From: Desulfosporosinus sp. HMP52
Lineage (GTDB): Bacteria; Bacillota; Desulfitobacteriia; Desulfitobacteriales; Desulfitobacteriaceae
Direction: 5' to 3'
Length of the DNA: 64,000 nt
Assembly (NCBI RefSeq): GCF_000765145.1
Contig: NZ_JMGA01000028.1
Coordinates: 1-64,000 of the forward strand
Positions 39,525 to 48,396 of this stretch are shown piece by piece. The position numbers and the translations under genes were made by a program. The stretch's first letter is position 1. The number at the start of each line of letters is the position of its first letter. A model generated the notes under the pieces. It was not told the DNA's origin, did no database searches, and saw only the letters and a program-made list of their open reading frames with translations.

Positions 39525-39980
39525 CTATAAAAACTCCGGCCCAAAGGCCTCCGGAAGCAATGCCTTCAAACTTGTCCACCGTATTTGCCCTTTGCCATTT
39601 ATCAAAATAACCGGACAATCCACAGCAAACTCACGGATTACTTGCCTGCATGCACCACATGGAGATGGAAAAACATCTGTGGGTACCGCAATGGCTATTC
39701 CTTTTACTTCTCGTTCTCCTTGGGCAATAGCCTGGAAAATTGCATTTCGTTCAGCACAGATTGTCAAGCCATAGCTGGCATTCTCAACGTTACATCCGGA
39801 ATAGATCTTACCGGAGGAAAATAAAACTGCTGACCCAACGGGATAATGAGAGTAAGGCACATAAGCATTTTCATAGGCGGCTTTAGCCTTAGTAACCAGC
39901 TCATTGATACTATCCGAATCAAGCAGTCCCTTTAATTCAGTCGCCATTTTTTCAAACAGTTGAGATTGGCTCTGATTCAT
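39525..39980 (-). CDS. cdd: Cytidine deaminase
   Basis: The protein has 151 residues. It deaminates cytidine and deoxycytidine to uridine forms. Zinc and proton-shuttle residues are in TICAERNAIF (Cys, Glu) and PSPCGACRQV (two Cys), and the substrate asparagine/glutamate is in CNVENASYG. The N-terminus is about 20 residues longer than in the small bacterial enzymes. Confidence 0.96.
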   Translation of the reverse strand: MNQSQSQLFEKMATELKGLLDSDSINELVTKAKAAYENAYVPYSHYPVGSAVLFSSGKIYSGCNVENASYGLTICAERNAIFQAIAQGEREVKGIAIAVPTDVFPSPCGACRQVIREFAVDCPVILINGKGQIRWTSLKALLPEAFGPEFL

Positions 39981-39998
39981 ATAAAATACCCCCTATCC

Positions 39999-40385
39999 CT
40001 AGAACATCTTACTCGCGAAACGTAGTAGTGGAGGAAGAAAAACGACAAAACCAATTACAACTGCCTGAATAGCAGTTACTAACACAGCACCTGCAGCGAT
40101 ATCTTTTGCCATTCCGGCTAAGGGATGAAAATTTGGCTGAACCATGTCTACCACAGTTTCAATGGCGGAATTCATTACTTCCGCGCCAATGACGCTGCCG
40201 ATGGCCAAAATAAGGATCAGCCATTCATGCCGTGTAACCTCACTCCACCAAGCGAGGAGCAAAACAGCACTACCTGCAAAGAGATGAAATTGGACGTGTT
40301 TTTGAGTCCTTACAGTGTATATCATTCCTCGCCAAGCCTGATTTAGACTACGCAAAAAGCCTGGTTTCCTATAAATGCTCCCCAT
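39999..40385 (-). CDS. dgkA: Diacylglycerol/undecaprenol kinase
   Basis: The protein has 128 residues with three membrane helices, and phosphorylates a lipid alcohol. In Gram-positives the substrate is usually undecaprenol. Family blocks are FHLFAGSAVLLLAWW, EVMNSAIETVVDM and AKDIAAGAVLV. It sits between ybeY and cdd in the conserved order. Confidence 0.94.
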   Translation of the reverse strand: MGSIYRKPGFLRSLNQAWRGMIYTVRTQKHVQFHLFAGSAVLLLAWWSEVTRHEWLILILAIGSVIGAEVMNSAIETVVDMVQPNFHPLAGMAKDIAAGAVLVTAIQAVVIGFVVFLPPLLRFASKMF

Positions 40386-40421
40386 CTGCTCCCTCCCTTA
40401 GATTATTGGCACAAAAGTTTT

Positions 40422-40895
40422 CTATACTCTCTCTAACTTCAATTCAGCCATTATCTCTTCTTCTTTACTGCGCATTTCTTGTTTATCATTCTCTTCTTCA
40501 TGATCATAACCTAATAAATGGAGTAAACCATGAACCGCAAGATAGACAATTTCCCGTTCAAAGGAATGTCCATATTCCTGGGCTTGAGCCCTTGCTCGCT
40601 CAACGGAGATTACTATATCCCCAAGCATTTGATCCTCTTCCTCAATTGAAGGTTCATCTTCCACCTCTTCCTGCAAGGCAAAAGAAAGAACATCTGTTGG
40701 TCTGTCTACTCCTCTATATTCTAGATTTAAAGCATGTATTCGTTGATTATCAACTAGCAATAGACTTACTTCCGCTTCTTCAGGGCCATCTGATAGTTGC
40801 AGAGCCTCATTTATTGCTTGGTTTAATAAATTTGCCAGAGTGTCACGTTCTGCGAGTAAAACTGATTCTTCTTCCCAAGAGATGTCAATGATCAT
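40422..40895 (-). CDS. ybeY: Endoribonuclease YbeY
   Basis: The protein has 157 residues. It matures the 3' end of 16S rRNA. The metal site [14 protein letters not shown] (H-x3-H-x5-H) and the block [14 protein letters not shown] are diagnostic. Confidence 0.96.
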   Translation of the reverse strand: MIIDISWEEESVLLAERDTLANLLNQAINEALQLSDGPEEAEVSLLLVDNQRIHALNLEYRGVDRPTDVLSFALQEEVEDEPSIEEEDQMLGDIVISVERARAQAQEYGHSFEREIVYLAVHGLLHLLGYDHEEENDKQEMRSKEEEIMAELKLERV

Positions 40896-41105
40896 ATAAT
40901 TCGAGTAAACCTTATCTTAAATCTAACCAGAGTAGACTGATTGGTTTACCCTCCCCCCCTTCAAATTGTAACAATTAGTCAACAGCATCATCCCAATTTT
41001 ATACTTGGGCCGACTCAATGTTTCGTAGTATTCATGAATTATTTACTATAGGGTGGCAGTAGTAATACTCCACTCACCAAAAGATCGAAAATCTTGTTTG
41101 TTAGA

Positions 41106-43388
41106 TCATCCTTCTTGTGAAACCTTTATTTCAGCATCCTTCTCAGGATTATCCCCCTGCTTTTCCTTGGGAGGATTTTTATCACTCTCTTGAACCCCTT
41201 GACCTTCAAGTTTTTTATGCATTGAGCTACTGTTGTTATCCTTTATGTTCGGCATCTCCGGATATTCTACCCGAGAATGAAAAATACCACTCAAGACACG
41301 AACAAAGGCCATAGCAATCCGGTCTAAATCTTGAAACGTTAAATCACACTGATCTAATTGCCCGTCGTTTAGCTTGTCCTTAATAATTTTCCGAACAAAG
41401 CCTTCGACTCGCCCCGGGGTTGGTTGTTTCATAGACCTTACAGCAGCCTCTACATTATCCGCTAAAGCTACCAGTGCCGCCTCTTTAGTCTGAGGTTTCG
41501 GCCCCTCATAATGGAAAGACTCCTCCGGTACATTTTCATATTCCTCAAGGGCTTTATGATAAAAGAAACTCACCAGACTATCTCCATGATGCTGAGCTAT
41601 AATATCCTGGATCTGCTGCGGAAGTTTATTATCCTTAGCCAGTTCTAAACCATCTTTAACATGGGAGGTGATAATCAAGGAGCTTAGAGTCGGAGCAATC
41701 TTATCATGGGGATTATCCTGGGTAAATTGGTTTTCGATAAAGAAATACGGACGCTTTAGCTTTCCAATATCATGGTACAAAGCTGCAACCCTAACCAAGG
41801 TGGCATCCGCTTGGACTGCTTCTGCCGCGGCTTCAGCGAGATTGCCTACTAAAATACTGTGATGATAGGTGCCGGGAGCTTCCATCAACAGGCGCTTCAA
41901 TAATGGTCGATTAGGATCAGATAATTCCAGCAGTCTTACAGAAGAGGTAATGTGAAATCCTGATTCAAACCAATGCAATGCCCCAACTGTTAGAAATGAC
42001 GATGCTAATCCGTTGACAATACCTAATATCACACCTACTACCCAAACTGCTAAGCGCATATCCGAGGTCAAGGCGATCCCACTGATAACAAAAACATTTA
42101 CAGCTGATACAAATATCCCGGCACGAGCTAAATCAGACCGTTGACTTAAACGGGACACACTATAAACTCCCACAATCCCGCCAAAAAGAGCCACCACCCC
42201 TGAATGAAGCCCAAAGGAAGTCGATAGAACAGGATCTACTAAAACCGCCACAAAAACTGCTAAAACCAAGGAAACCATAATAGCTATATCCACACCGACC
42301 AAAATTGCAACTGTCATAGTTGCCCAGGCTATGGGAATCAGCATACCCGACAAGGAATTAAAGTCGGCCCCCAGATTTAAGGAAATCACTGCACGTCCAA
42401 TAGCCACAACCAAACACATGATAAGACCAATAAGAACCAGGCGATTTGTCATAACAAAGATATCTCTTTTATACTGAAACAAATAGGTTAAAATAGAACC
42501 CATGCCAATTAGTACGATCAGCGCAATTCCAACCACTGATTTCCAGGCATTCTGGTTATTTATTAAACCATAATCAACCAAAACCTGATAAGTCGTCTCA
42601 TCCACAATTTCACCGGTACCTACGATTTTTTGCTGAGCCTTATAATGCAAGACCTCCTGCTTTATTAAGGCACGTGCAGCTGCTCGCAAGGCTTCGGTAG
42701 TAGGCTCATCAATGATCAGGGTAGGTTGAGTTACTTCTTGATCGATAAACACCTTAAACAATTCTTTGGCATTCTCATCTAACTGGGACTGCTCAAAATC
42801 TTTTTTGAGGTTCTCACGAAACACCGGCATTTGCTCGCTGGTTCTTGCCCCAGAATCTAAACTGCGAGCTCTGCTCAAGATAATATCTCTACCAGTCTTT
42901 TCAATTTCGTTAAGATCACTCGAATCATTTTCTATCAAAAAAGTCAAAGCACTCTCCGAGACACTTGTGAAAAGTTCCCTTTTTCTGAGTTCATTAATTC
43001 TATCCGACTTTGTTGAGGCATCGCGCAAAGCAGTGAAAGCGCTCCCTATCTCCTTAGTTAATAGATTCAGATACTCCTCATCCGGCTTATACACCGGCTG
43101 GACTGCTTTCGAAGCCGCCTCTTTATCTCGATTATACTTTGCCTGATCTACAATATTTTTCATCCACGGTGCCGTAATAAGCTGTGGACTTGGTTCTCCT
43201 ACTTCTAAGTGTAATGTAGACACAAAAATATTCGAAGATAATAAAACCGTAAGTAACAGAAAATACATCACCCCAACAATGGCCCGAAGCCAAGTGGTGT
43301 GATGTTTAAGCCAATCAAGACGGCCAGACAGCTCATCCCAGATCGTTTTGAACATTTTGATCTTCAATATCATCATCCTTACTTCCAA
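41106..43388 (-). CDS. pgpH: 7TM-HD cyclic-di-AMP phosphodiesterase PgpH/YqfF
   Basis: The protein has 760 residues. One N-terminal membrane segment is followed by a large extracytoplasmic 7TMR-HDED domain (about residues 60-285). Seven membrane helices follow (about 290-475), then a cytoplasmic HD domain with HSILVGNLAEAAAEA and ALYHDIGKLKRPYFF, and IAQHHGDSLV. In Listeria and Bacillus this family degrades c-di-AMP. The C-terminal tail is acidic and low complexity. In most Firmicutes phoH lies between yqfD and this gene; here only 54 bp separate them. Confidence 0.94.
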   Translation of the reverse strand: MEVRMMILKIKMFKTIWDELSGRLDWLKHHTTWLRAIVGVMYFLLLTVLLSSNIFVSTLHLEVGEPSPQLITAPWMKNIVDQAKYNRDKEAASKAVQPVYKPDEEYLNLLTKEIGSAFTALRDASTKSDRINELRKRELFTSVSESALTFLIENDSSDLNEIEKTGRDIILSRARSLDSGARTSEQMPVFRENLKKDFEQSQLDENAKELFKVFIDQEVTQPTLIIDEPTTEALRAAARALIKQEVLHYKAQQKIVGTGEIVDETTYQVLVDYGLINNQNAWKSVVGIALIVLIGMGSILTYLFQYKRDIFVMTNRLVLIGLIMCLVVAIGRAVISLNLGADFNSLSGMLIPIAWATMTVAILVGVDIAIMVSLVLAVFVAVLVDPVLSTSFGLHSGVVALFGGIVGVYSVSRLSQRSDLARAGIFVSAVNVFVISGIALTSDMRLAVWVVGVILGIVNGLASSFLTVGALHWFESGFHITSSVRLLELSDPNRPLLKRLLMEAPGTYHHSILVGNLAEAAAEAVQADATLVRVAALYHDIGKLKRPYFFIENQFTQDNPHDKIAPTLSSLIITSHVKDGLELAKDNKLPQQIQDIIAQHHGDSLVSFFYHKALEEYENVPEESFHYEGPKPQTKEAALVALADNVEAAVRSMKQPTPGRVEGFVRKIIKDKLNDGQLDQCDLTFQDLDRIAMAFVRVLSGIFHSRVEYPEMPNIKDNNSSSMHKKLEGQGVQESDKNPPKEKQGDNPEKDAEIKVSQEG

Positions 43389-43442
43389 GTGCCCTTCCTA
43401 GGTTCGTTATAGATCCTAAGACTGAAACATATTGGCACCCTC

Positions 43443-44618
43443 TTATGGATTCGCGTATACAGCTAAATCCTCGTAGGTTTCCACCTCTACTCTTACTCGT
43501 TCTGAACCGGAGTTATCAGAAAGAACCTTAACCGTTTCTGCAACAATCGGTACGCCCTGTGTTATTTTCTTCTGAACTTCAGCCCGAGCTATTTGTTCAG
43601 CTAGTTGGCGCGCTTCGGAAACAGTACGTTCTATATGCACATTATGAAGTTCTATATGATTTACTCTTATACCTTCGACAGGAAAGCGCCAATTCCTCCA
43701 CAGTTTTAGAGATTGGCTGATCACTTCTTCTCGAGATTGCTCAAAGGGTGATTTTTCTGCTGTTAGCATTATAACGCGAGAGCCGATTTTTATACCCCTT
43801 CCCTTGGCCACTCTCCCACTTTCTTCCACCTTATCCTCTATTAAAGGGATTTGTCCTTCAGCACTATACCAAACTCGCCCTCGAACGAATCCTCTGGCTA
43901 CAGAAACCGGAGCATTTTTGGCACTGCTCATATTATTCACTTCCGGACTCTTAATTAATACTTGCCCAGCCCGAACAGTTTCTCCTTCATGAATCAGGGG
44001 GGTTCCGTCAATTACCATTATTTCCTTTACAATCCCGGCTCGACTTGCGACAAGGTTTCCGACTTCATCCGGAATAGACGGACGAGTTTTCTCCGAAACT
44101 CTGATTTGAATGCTTGTTCCCTGACGTTCTATCCCAATCCAAGCTGCATCAGGAAGTTGCTCCTGAAGTGATTTAGCTATTCCGTTTAAATCTAAGTCTT
44201 TAGAATACACCCAGGTTCTAAGCCCGAGTTTCTCGGCACGTTCTATTACGTCAGTGGCAATTAGATTTTTATTTCCTGTCACTGAAATAGAGAGGACAAG
44301 TTGAGACAATATCGTAAGAACCGAAGCAATTATAACGATTCCGATTAACAATCCTTTTCTTCGCCTCCAACGCGCAGCAACAAAAGGCCAGCCATATTTA
44401 GCAACAATGTGAACTCTAGTATGGGTACGACGGGCAGGTCTGCGCAATCTCCTGAAATCGGCAAGCTTAATTTGAGCACGCATACCCCGCTCAGATTTTT
44501 GTGTATGATAGAGAGCGATGCCTTCTTTCGATACCTGATTAACAAAGTGGGCCAAATGCTCTCCCCTGGCCAGGAAAAGAATACGCCCGTACCAAAACCT
44601 TCGCAGCCATTCAAACAT
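43443..44618 (-). CDS. yqfD: Sporulation protein YqfD
   Basis: The protein has 391 residues. It contains a short cytoplasmic N-terminus, one membrane helix (about 84-104, GLLIGIVIIASVLTILSQ) and a large outer part with GIKIGSRVIML and EGIRVNHIELHNV typical of YqfD/SpoIV-like stage proteins. It acts in forespore or mother-cell development under sporulation sigma factors. It overlaps yqfC by one base. Confidence 0.92.
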   Translation of the reverse strand: MFEWLRRFWYGRILFLARGEHLAHFVNQVSKEGIALYHTQKSERGMRAQIKLADFRRLRRPARRTHTRVHIVAKYGWPFVAARWRRRKGLLIGIVIIASVLTILSQLVLSISVTGNKNLIATDVIERAEKLGLRTWVYSKDLDLNGIAKSLQEQLPDAAWIGIERQGTSIQIRVSEKTRPSIPDEVGNLVASRAGIVKEIMVIDGTPLIHEGETVRAGQVLIKSPEVNNMSSAKNAPVSVARGFVRGRVWYSAEGQIPLIEDKVEESGRVAKGRGIKIGSRVIMLTAEKSPFEQSREEVISQSLKLWRNWRFPVEGIRVNHIELHNVHIERTVSEARQLAEQIARAEVQKKITQGVPIVAETVKVLSDNSGSERVRVEVETYEDLAVYANP

Positions 44619-44917
44619 TACTTTGTCTCCCCTCCATCAAACCAAAAGGAAGACAGTTCCCCTTCAATTTGTAGTTCTGTCGCTAAAATGACCTTGAGCA
44701 TTAACCCCTTCCCTCTAAAAAAGATATCCCCATCCGCAGTTTCCAAGCGTATCTCTTCTTCCGAGAAATTTAGGATGCTAATATAGTTCTCCACCATTAT
44801 TTCTCTTTTTCCGGTTATTGTAATTTTAGGACCTTCGCCCACTACATCCGGTGGAAAATCCAATACTTCTCCAACACTGGTTTGTATTTTCTTAAACAAA
44901 AAAAACCCTCCCCTCAC
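44618..44917 (-). CDS. yqfC: Sporulation protein YqfC
   Basis: The protein has 99 residues of the YqfC/YabP family of small beta-rich sporulation proteins. The block VLDFPPDVVGEGPKITITG and the repeats ENYISILNFSEEEIRLET fit the family. It is the first gene of the yqfC-yqfD pair, which ends a region rich in small repeats upstream (44974-45021). Confidence 0.9.
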   Translation of the reverse strand: MRGGFFLFKKIQTSVGEVLDFPPDVVGEGPKITITGKREIMVENYISILNFSEEEIRLETADGDIFFRGKGLMLKVILATELQIEGELSSFWFDGGETK

Positions 44918-44973
44918 GAATATTTATGAAGGGAAAAGCAATAATAGTCCAAGCCTTAGAATTTTCTCTTAAA

Positions 44974-45021
44974 TATGGCAAGTATGGCAAGTATGGCAAG
45001 GGGACGTTTTGTTTGCCATCT
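44974..45021. repeat. REP-like repeat, copy 1, with tandem ggcaagtat units
   Basis: Three ggcaag units lead into ggcaaggggacgttttgttt and tgcc. The core ggggacgttttgtttgcc recurs at 47611-47628 and inverted at 48013-48037. It lies just upstream of yqfC. Confidence 0.85.
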
Positions 45022-45072
45022 CAATTGATTTCCATATTAAACCCAGTCTTCATAATTACCTTATAAATTGTA

Positions 45073-45102
45073 AAGGCTCAGTTACTAGTGTAACTGAGCC
45101 TT
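45073..45102 (-). terminator. Terminator after yqeY
   Basis: The arms aaggctcagtta (45073-45084) and taactgagcctt (45091-45102) are perfect and lie about 20 bp after the yqeY stop on the minus strand. Confidence 0.8.
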
Positions 45103-45120
45103 CTCCTAAAACTAAACTTA

Positions 45121-45582
45121 CTATGCCCCAAGAATTTCCCGTACAATTTGATTGACAAGTTTGCCATCTGCACGGCCTTTTGTCTTAGGGGTTACTGCCC
45201 CCATGACTTTCCCGAGGTCTTTAAGGCTTTGTGCCCCTAGTGTGGTAACGGTCTCATTAACGAGTTGGCGAATATCCCCTTCAGAAAGCTGTTGAGGAAG
45301 GTAATCCATAAGAACGGCTATTTCCTCTCCCAAAGCTTTAACCTGATCAGGGCGATTCGCTTGCCCGAAAACCTCAAGCGCATCCCGACGCAGCTTCATT
45401 TCGCGAGCTAATACTTCGATGACTTGCTCATCGTTAAATTCAATCTTCTTGTCGATCTCAGCATTTTTTATGGCAGCCCTAGCCATTCGAATGACGGAAA
45501 GTCTTACCTTCCCCTCCTCTTTGGCCCTCATGGCAACCTTCATATCCTCAATCAAGCGATCTTTCAGGGTCAATTGAGACAC
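45121..45582 (-). CDS. yqeY: GatB/YqeY domain protein
   Basis: The protein has 153 residues of the YqeY family, related to the tRNA-binding tail of the amidotransferase GatB. Family features are RLSVIRMARAAIKNAEID, ARSYLPQQLSEGDI-like sequence (MDYLPQQLSEGDIRQLV) and GKVMGAVTPKTKGRADG. The precise role is not established. The GTG start lies 3 bp after the rpsU stop, so both share a transcript. Confidence 0.93.
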   Translation of the reverse strand: MSQLTLKDRLIEDMKVAMRAKEEGKVRLSVIRMARAAIKNAEIDKKIEFNDEQVIEVLAREMKLRRDALEVFGQANRPDQVKALGEEIAVLMDYLPQQLSEGDIRQLVNETVTTLGAQSLKDLGKVMGAVTPKTKGRADGKLVNQIVREILGA

Positions 45583-45585
45583 TCC

Positions 45586-45762
45586 TTACTTGAACTTGCG
45601 TTTACGCGCAGCTTCAGACTTTTTCTTTCTCTTCACACTCGGTTTTTCATACGCCTCGTGTTTACGAGCTTCTGCGCTGACACCTGCCTTTTGACAAGAA
45701 CGCTTGAACCGGCGGAGTGCGGCATCAAGGGATTCATTTTTACCAACTTTGACTTCACTCAT
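45586..45762 (-). CDS. rpsU: 30S ribosomal protein S21
   Basis: The protein has 58 residues. The minus strand encodes [20 protein letters not shown], then a very basic C-terminus ([15 protein letters not shown]). Both are typical of bacterial S21, which binds the 3' region of 16S rRNA during initiation. The ribosome site is GGAGGGA. It is followed by yqeY as in Bacillus. Confidence 0.96.
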   Translation of the reverse strand: MSEVKVGKNESLDAALRRFKRSCQKAGVSAEARKHEAYEKPSVKRKKKSEAARKRKFK

Positions 45763-45861
45763 TGTCTATCCCTCCCTCCACTGGATCATCACAAATATAC
45801 CTTTTTATTATACTGGATGAAGTAGGTTGCGTCAAGCGCACTTTAGATGTCGTCGCATCGG

Positions 45862-46206
45862 TCAGCCGATATTGGCATTTAAAGCTTTGCCCCCGAGCAA
45901 ATGAAAATGTAGATGTCCAATGACTTGGCCTCCATCTGTTCCGGTATTTGTGACTACCCTGTAACCAGATTCTGCCACGCCAAATTCCTCAGCTAACCGC
46001 CGAATAATACCGAAAAGATGTCCAATTAATCCTTCATTATCAGATGTTACATCATTGAGACTTCGCAAATGAATTTTCGGAATAATGACCAGATGTACTG
46101 GGGCTAACGGCTGAATATCTTTGAAAGCAATTATTTCATCATCTTCGTAAGCGATTTCGCTAGGGACTTTTCCAAGGGCTATTTGACAAAAGATACAATC
46201 CGACAT
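45862..46206 (-). CDS. HIT family hydrolase (HinT-like)
   Basis: The protein has 114 residues. The nucleotide-binding histidine triad is GHLHFHLLGG near the C-terminus, with the N-terminal CIFCQIALGKVPSEIAYED typical of HinT-type phosphoramidases. It lies between mtaB and rpsU. Confidence 0.94.
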   Translation of the reverse strand: MSDCIFCQIALGKVPSEIAYEDDEIIAFKDIQPLAPVHLVIIPKIHLRSLNDVTSDNEGLIGHLFGIIRRLAEEFGVAESGYRVVTNTGTDGGQVIGHLHFHLLGGKALNANIG

Positions 46207-46286
46207 TAGTGTTCTTAACCTCCTATATATTATTCAGAAAACATTATAATTGACAACTTCAAAAGGATTTTTCTGAAAGGATGGGC

Positions 46287-47717
46287 CTACAAAGTTATGG
46301 CACCTATCGTTAAGCAAGAAATATGGTGCTCTTCCAAAACAATCGTAACAAACTCTCCGGCTGCCCACTGATGCCCATCTTTATCTGCAGGAATATCTAC
46401 CTGAATATAGTGAGGAGTATGTCCTATAGCACTGCCTTTCAGATCAACTTTTTCAACTAACACTTCTACCGACTTTCCAAGAAACTGTCGGCAAAACCTC
46501 CCCTGACTTGTACGAGCAACATCTAATAACTCCTTAACTCGTTGATCCTTCAGCTTTTTCAAAACTTGATCAGGATAATCCGCTGCCGGAGTCCCCTTCC
46601 GCTTAGAATAGGGAAATACATGAATTCCAGCAAAATTACAGGACTTGGCAAACTCAATAGTAGAAGCATGGTCTTCATCAGTTTCCCCAGGAAAGCCGAC
46701 AATAATGTCCGTTGTCACAGCCAGATCCGGAATCCTATGCCGGAGTTTTTCCAGCAAATCTTTGTAGGCCTTTAAATCATAAGGACGATTCATTCTGGTT
46801 AAAATCCTATCGCTCCCGCTTTGTAAGGGTATATGTACGTGAGGGCAGACCTTACCAGACAAAGCAATTTTCTCAATCAACTCATCAGTATATTCCATGG
46901 GCTCAATCGAACTCAAGCGCAAGCGACGAAGTCCAGGGATTTTTTCCAACTCACCAACCAGGCGGGCCAAGTTCCAATCTTCCTTCAAGTCCTGACCATA
47001 ATACCCGGTGTGAATACCCGTCAATACGACCTCCGGATACCCTTCCTCTACCAAACGCCGAGCCTCTGCAATAGCGTTCTCAGGAAGCCGACTGCGCAAA
47101 GGACCCCGGGCATAAGGAATAATACAATAGGTACAAAACTGATTGCACCCTTCCTGAATCTTTAACATAGCCCTAGTCCGATGTTCTTCACTAAGTTGAG
47201 GCAGTTCCTCAAATTCTTCAGCGTCCCAAATCCCACGCACAGCATTCTGTGGTGCCTTCTCTGCCTTCACCCGATCTATCCACTCCAAGATCTTCGCCCG
47301 ATCCTGGGTTCCAATCACCAGATCCACGCCCTCAATACCCAGCACTTCCCCAGGAGCAGTTTGAGCGTAACAACCCATTACCACCACAACACTCTCCGGG
47401 TGAGCCTTAATCATTCGGCGAATAACCTGACGCGATTTGCTATCACCAGTATTCGTTACGGTACAGGTATTAACAACCACAACATCCGCTTCTTCAGAAG
47501 AACTAACTACCTGATACTTTGCCTCGCGAAAAAGCTGAGCCATGGCTTCGCTCTCAGTTTGGTTCACTTTACAGCCCAGAGTTACAAAACAGACAGCCCC
47601 ACCTGGCAGAGGGGACGTTTTGTTTGCCAGCATACCTTTAGTTTTATCTAAGGCTTCTGTTGTAATTGCAATTGTTCCTGATACTTTTTCAGTTAATCCC
47701 AGCGACTTCTTTTCCAT
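46287..47717 (-). CDS. mtaB: tRNA t6A37 methylthiotransferase MtaB
   Basis: About 476 residues. The radical-SAM enzyme converts t6A37 to ms2t6A37 in tRNAs for ANN codons. Domains are an N-terminal cluster-binding part (FVTLGCKVNQTESEAM, VVVNTCTVT, VVMGCYAQT), the radical-SAM site CNQFCTYCIIPYARG, and a C-terminal TRAM domain (SVEVLVEKVD, EFVTIVL). The N-terminus is odd: about 40 residues precede the conserved start AVCFVTLGCKVN. Part of this extension (LANKTSPLPGG) is encoded by a REP-like repeat (47603-47630). The start at 47717 follows AAAGGAGG; a longer frame to 47762 is less likely. Confidence 0.93.
   Translation of the reverse strand: MEKKSLGLTEKVSGTIAITTEALDKTKGMLANKTSPLPGGAVCFVTLGCKVNQTESEAMAQLFREAKYQVVSSSEEADVVVVNTCTVTNTGDSKSRQVIRRMIKAHPESVVVVMGCYAQTAPGEVLGIEGVDLVIGTQDRAKILEWIDRVKAEKAPQNAVRGIWDAEEFEELPQLSEEHRTRAMLKIQEGCNQFCTYCIIPYARGPLRSRLPENAIAEARRLVEEGYPEVVLTGIHTGYYGQDLKEDWNLARLVGELEKIPGLRRLRLSSIEPMEYTDELIEKIALSGKVCPHVHIPLQSGSDRILTRMNRPYDLKAYKDLLEKLRHRIPDLAVTTDIIVGFPGETDEDHASTIEFAKSCNFAGIHVFPYSKRKGTPAADYPDQVLKKLKDQRVKELLDVARTSQGRFCRQFLGKSVEVLVEKVDLKGSAIGHTPHYIQVDIPADKDGHQWAAGEFVTIVLEEHHISCLTIGAITL
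47603..47630. repeat. REP-like repeat, copy 2, inside mtaB
   Basis: ctggcagaggggacgttttg and tttgccag share the core ggggacgttttgtttgcc with the copies at 44974-45021 and 48013-48037, and the ends (ctggc/gccag) are complementary. It is in frame within the N-terminal extension of MtaB. Confidence 0.85.
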
Positions 47718-48012
47718 GGACCCTATTTGACCTCCTTTCTTATCGTTGTCGTCACCTTTCATCCATGCCCCTTAACTGCCCTATTTCCTTACATTTGAAA
47801 AAGCCCCTCCTAAGAAAACTCCCTTGGCGCTAATATATAAAATCTAAAATATGGTAAACATTAATGTGCCTTGTCTCAAAGCAACGTCAGAATGATTTTT
47901 CAATTTCAATCTATCAAAACATGTCGCCATTTAACAACCCAATGTACAGAAGCAGCACGCAAAGCCAAAGTAAGCGAGCAAAGGGACAAATTGTTCATAT
48001 TCACCTTCGACA

Positions 48013-48037
48013 TGGCAAACAAAACGTCCCCTTGCCA
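48013..48037. repeat. REP-like repeat, copy 3, inverted
   Basis: The reverse complement of the core at 44990-45018 and 47611-47628. The ends tggcaa and ttgcca are complementary, so the unit itself can fold. Confidence 0.85.
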
Positions 48038-48058
48038 CTTGCCACACTAACTTGCATT

Positions 48059-48273
48059 GAAGGCGCACATGAAATGTGCCTTCTCCCGAGCATCCGTACC
48101 CTCGTCCTCAGACCAGGACGCAGTGTGATACATCAGCGACGTCTTTTACGTAAGCAGAATAGCAAACTTCCGTTCAAGCGACCCCAGACCGGGGCAGTGT
48201 ACAGGGATGTACACTGCCACCAGTGAGCCAAGGACGGCTCATCTGGTACGATAGTCTCCAGTGGAGACTATCG
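48059..48273. repeat. Cluster of hairpins
   Basis: At least five hairpins in about 215 bp: 48059-48083 (gaaggcgcacat with atgtgccttc), 48104-48119 (gtcct with aggac), 48193-48218 (ggcagtgtaca with tgtacactgcc), near 48226-48241 (gagcc with ggctc) and 48249-48273 (cgatagtctcca with tggagactatcg). None has a T-tract. Confidence 0.75.
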
Positions 48274-48294
48274 CCGTAGGCGGGTTCTTCAAAA

Positions 48295-48392
48295 CAATAC
48301 TATCGCCGAAGGATGAACCCCGCTCCCCAAAGAAAAGAGCTTGAATGGTTAGTTTGCTCTGCGTCGTAAGACCGAGTCGATGTACACACAAG
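48295..48392. repeat. 98-bp dispersed repeat, copy B
   Basis: Same orientation and length as 37786-37883, with four mismatches. It starts about 4 bp after the rsmE stop on the minus strand. Confidence 0.95.
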
Positions 48393-48396
48393 TCCC

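Larger units (their letters stand above)
47763..48396. other. Repeat-rich, gene-free stretch between rsmE and mtaB
   Basis: No supported gene. From left to right it holds a REP-like copy (48013-48037), a series of hairpins (48059-48273) and the second copy of the 98-bp dispersed repeat (48295-48392). A promoter for mtaB may lie here. Confidence 0.6.

Noticed and set aside
46542-47651. Several plus-strand frames opposite mtaB
   Set aside because: Shadows of the well-supported minus-strand gene.
47864-48226. 120-codon plus-strand frame
   Set aside because: Runs through REP-like and hairpin repeats; composition is repeat-driven and no start signal is evident.
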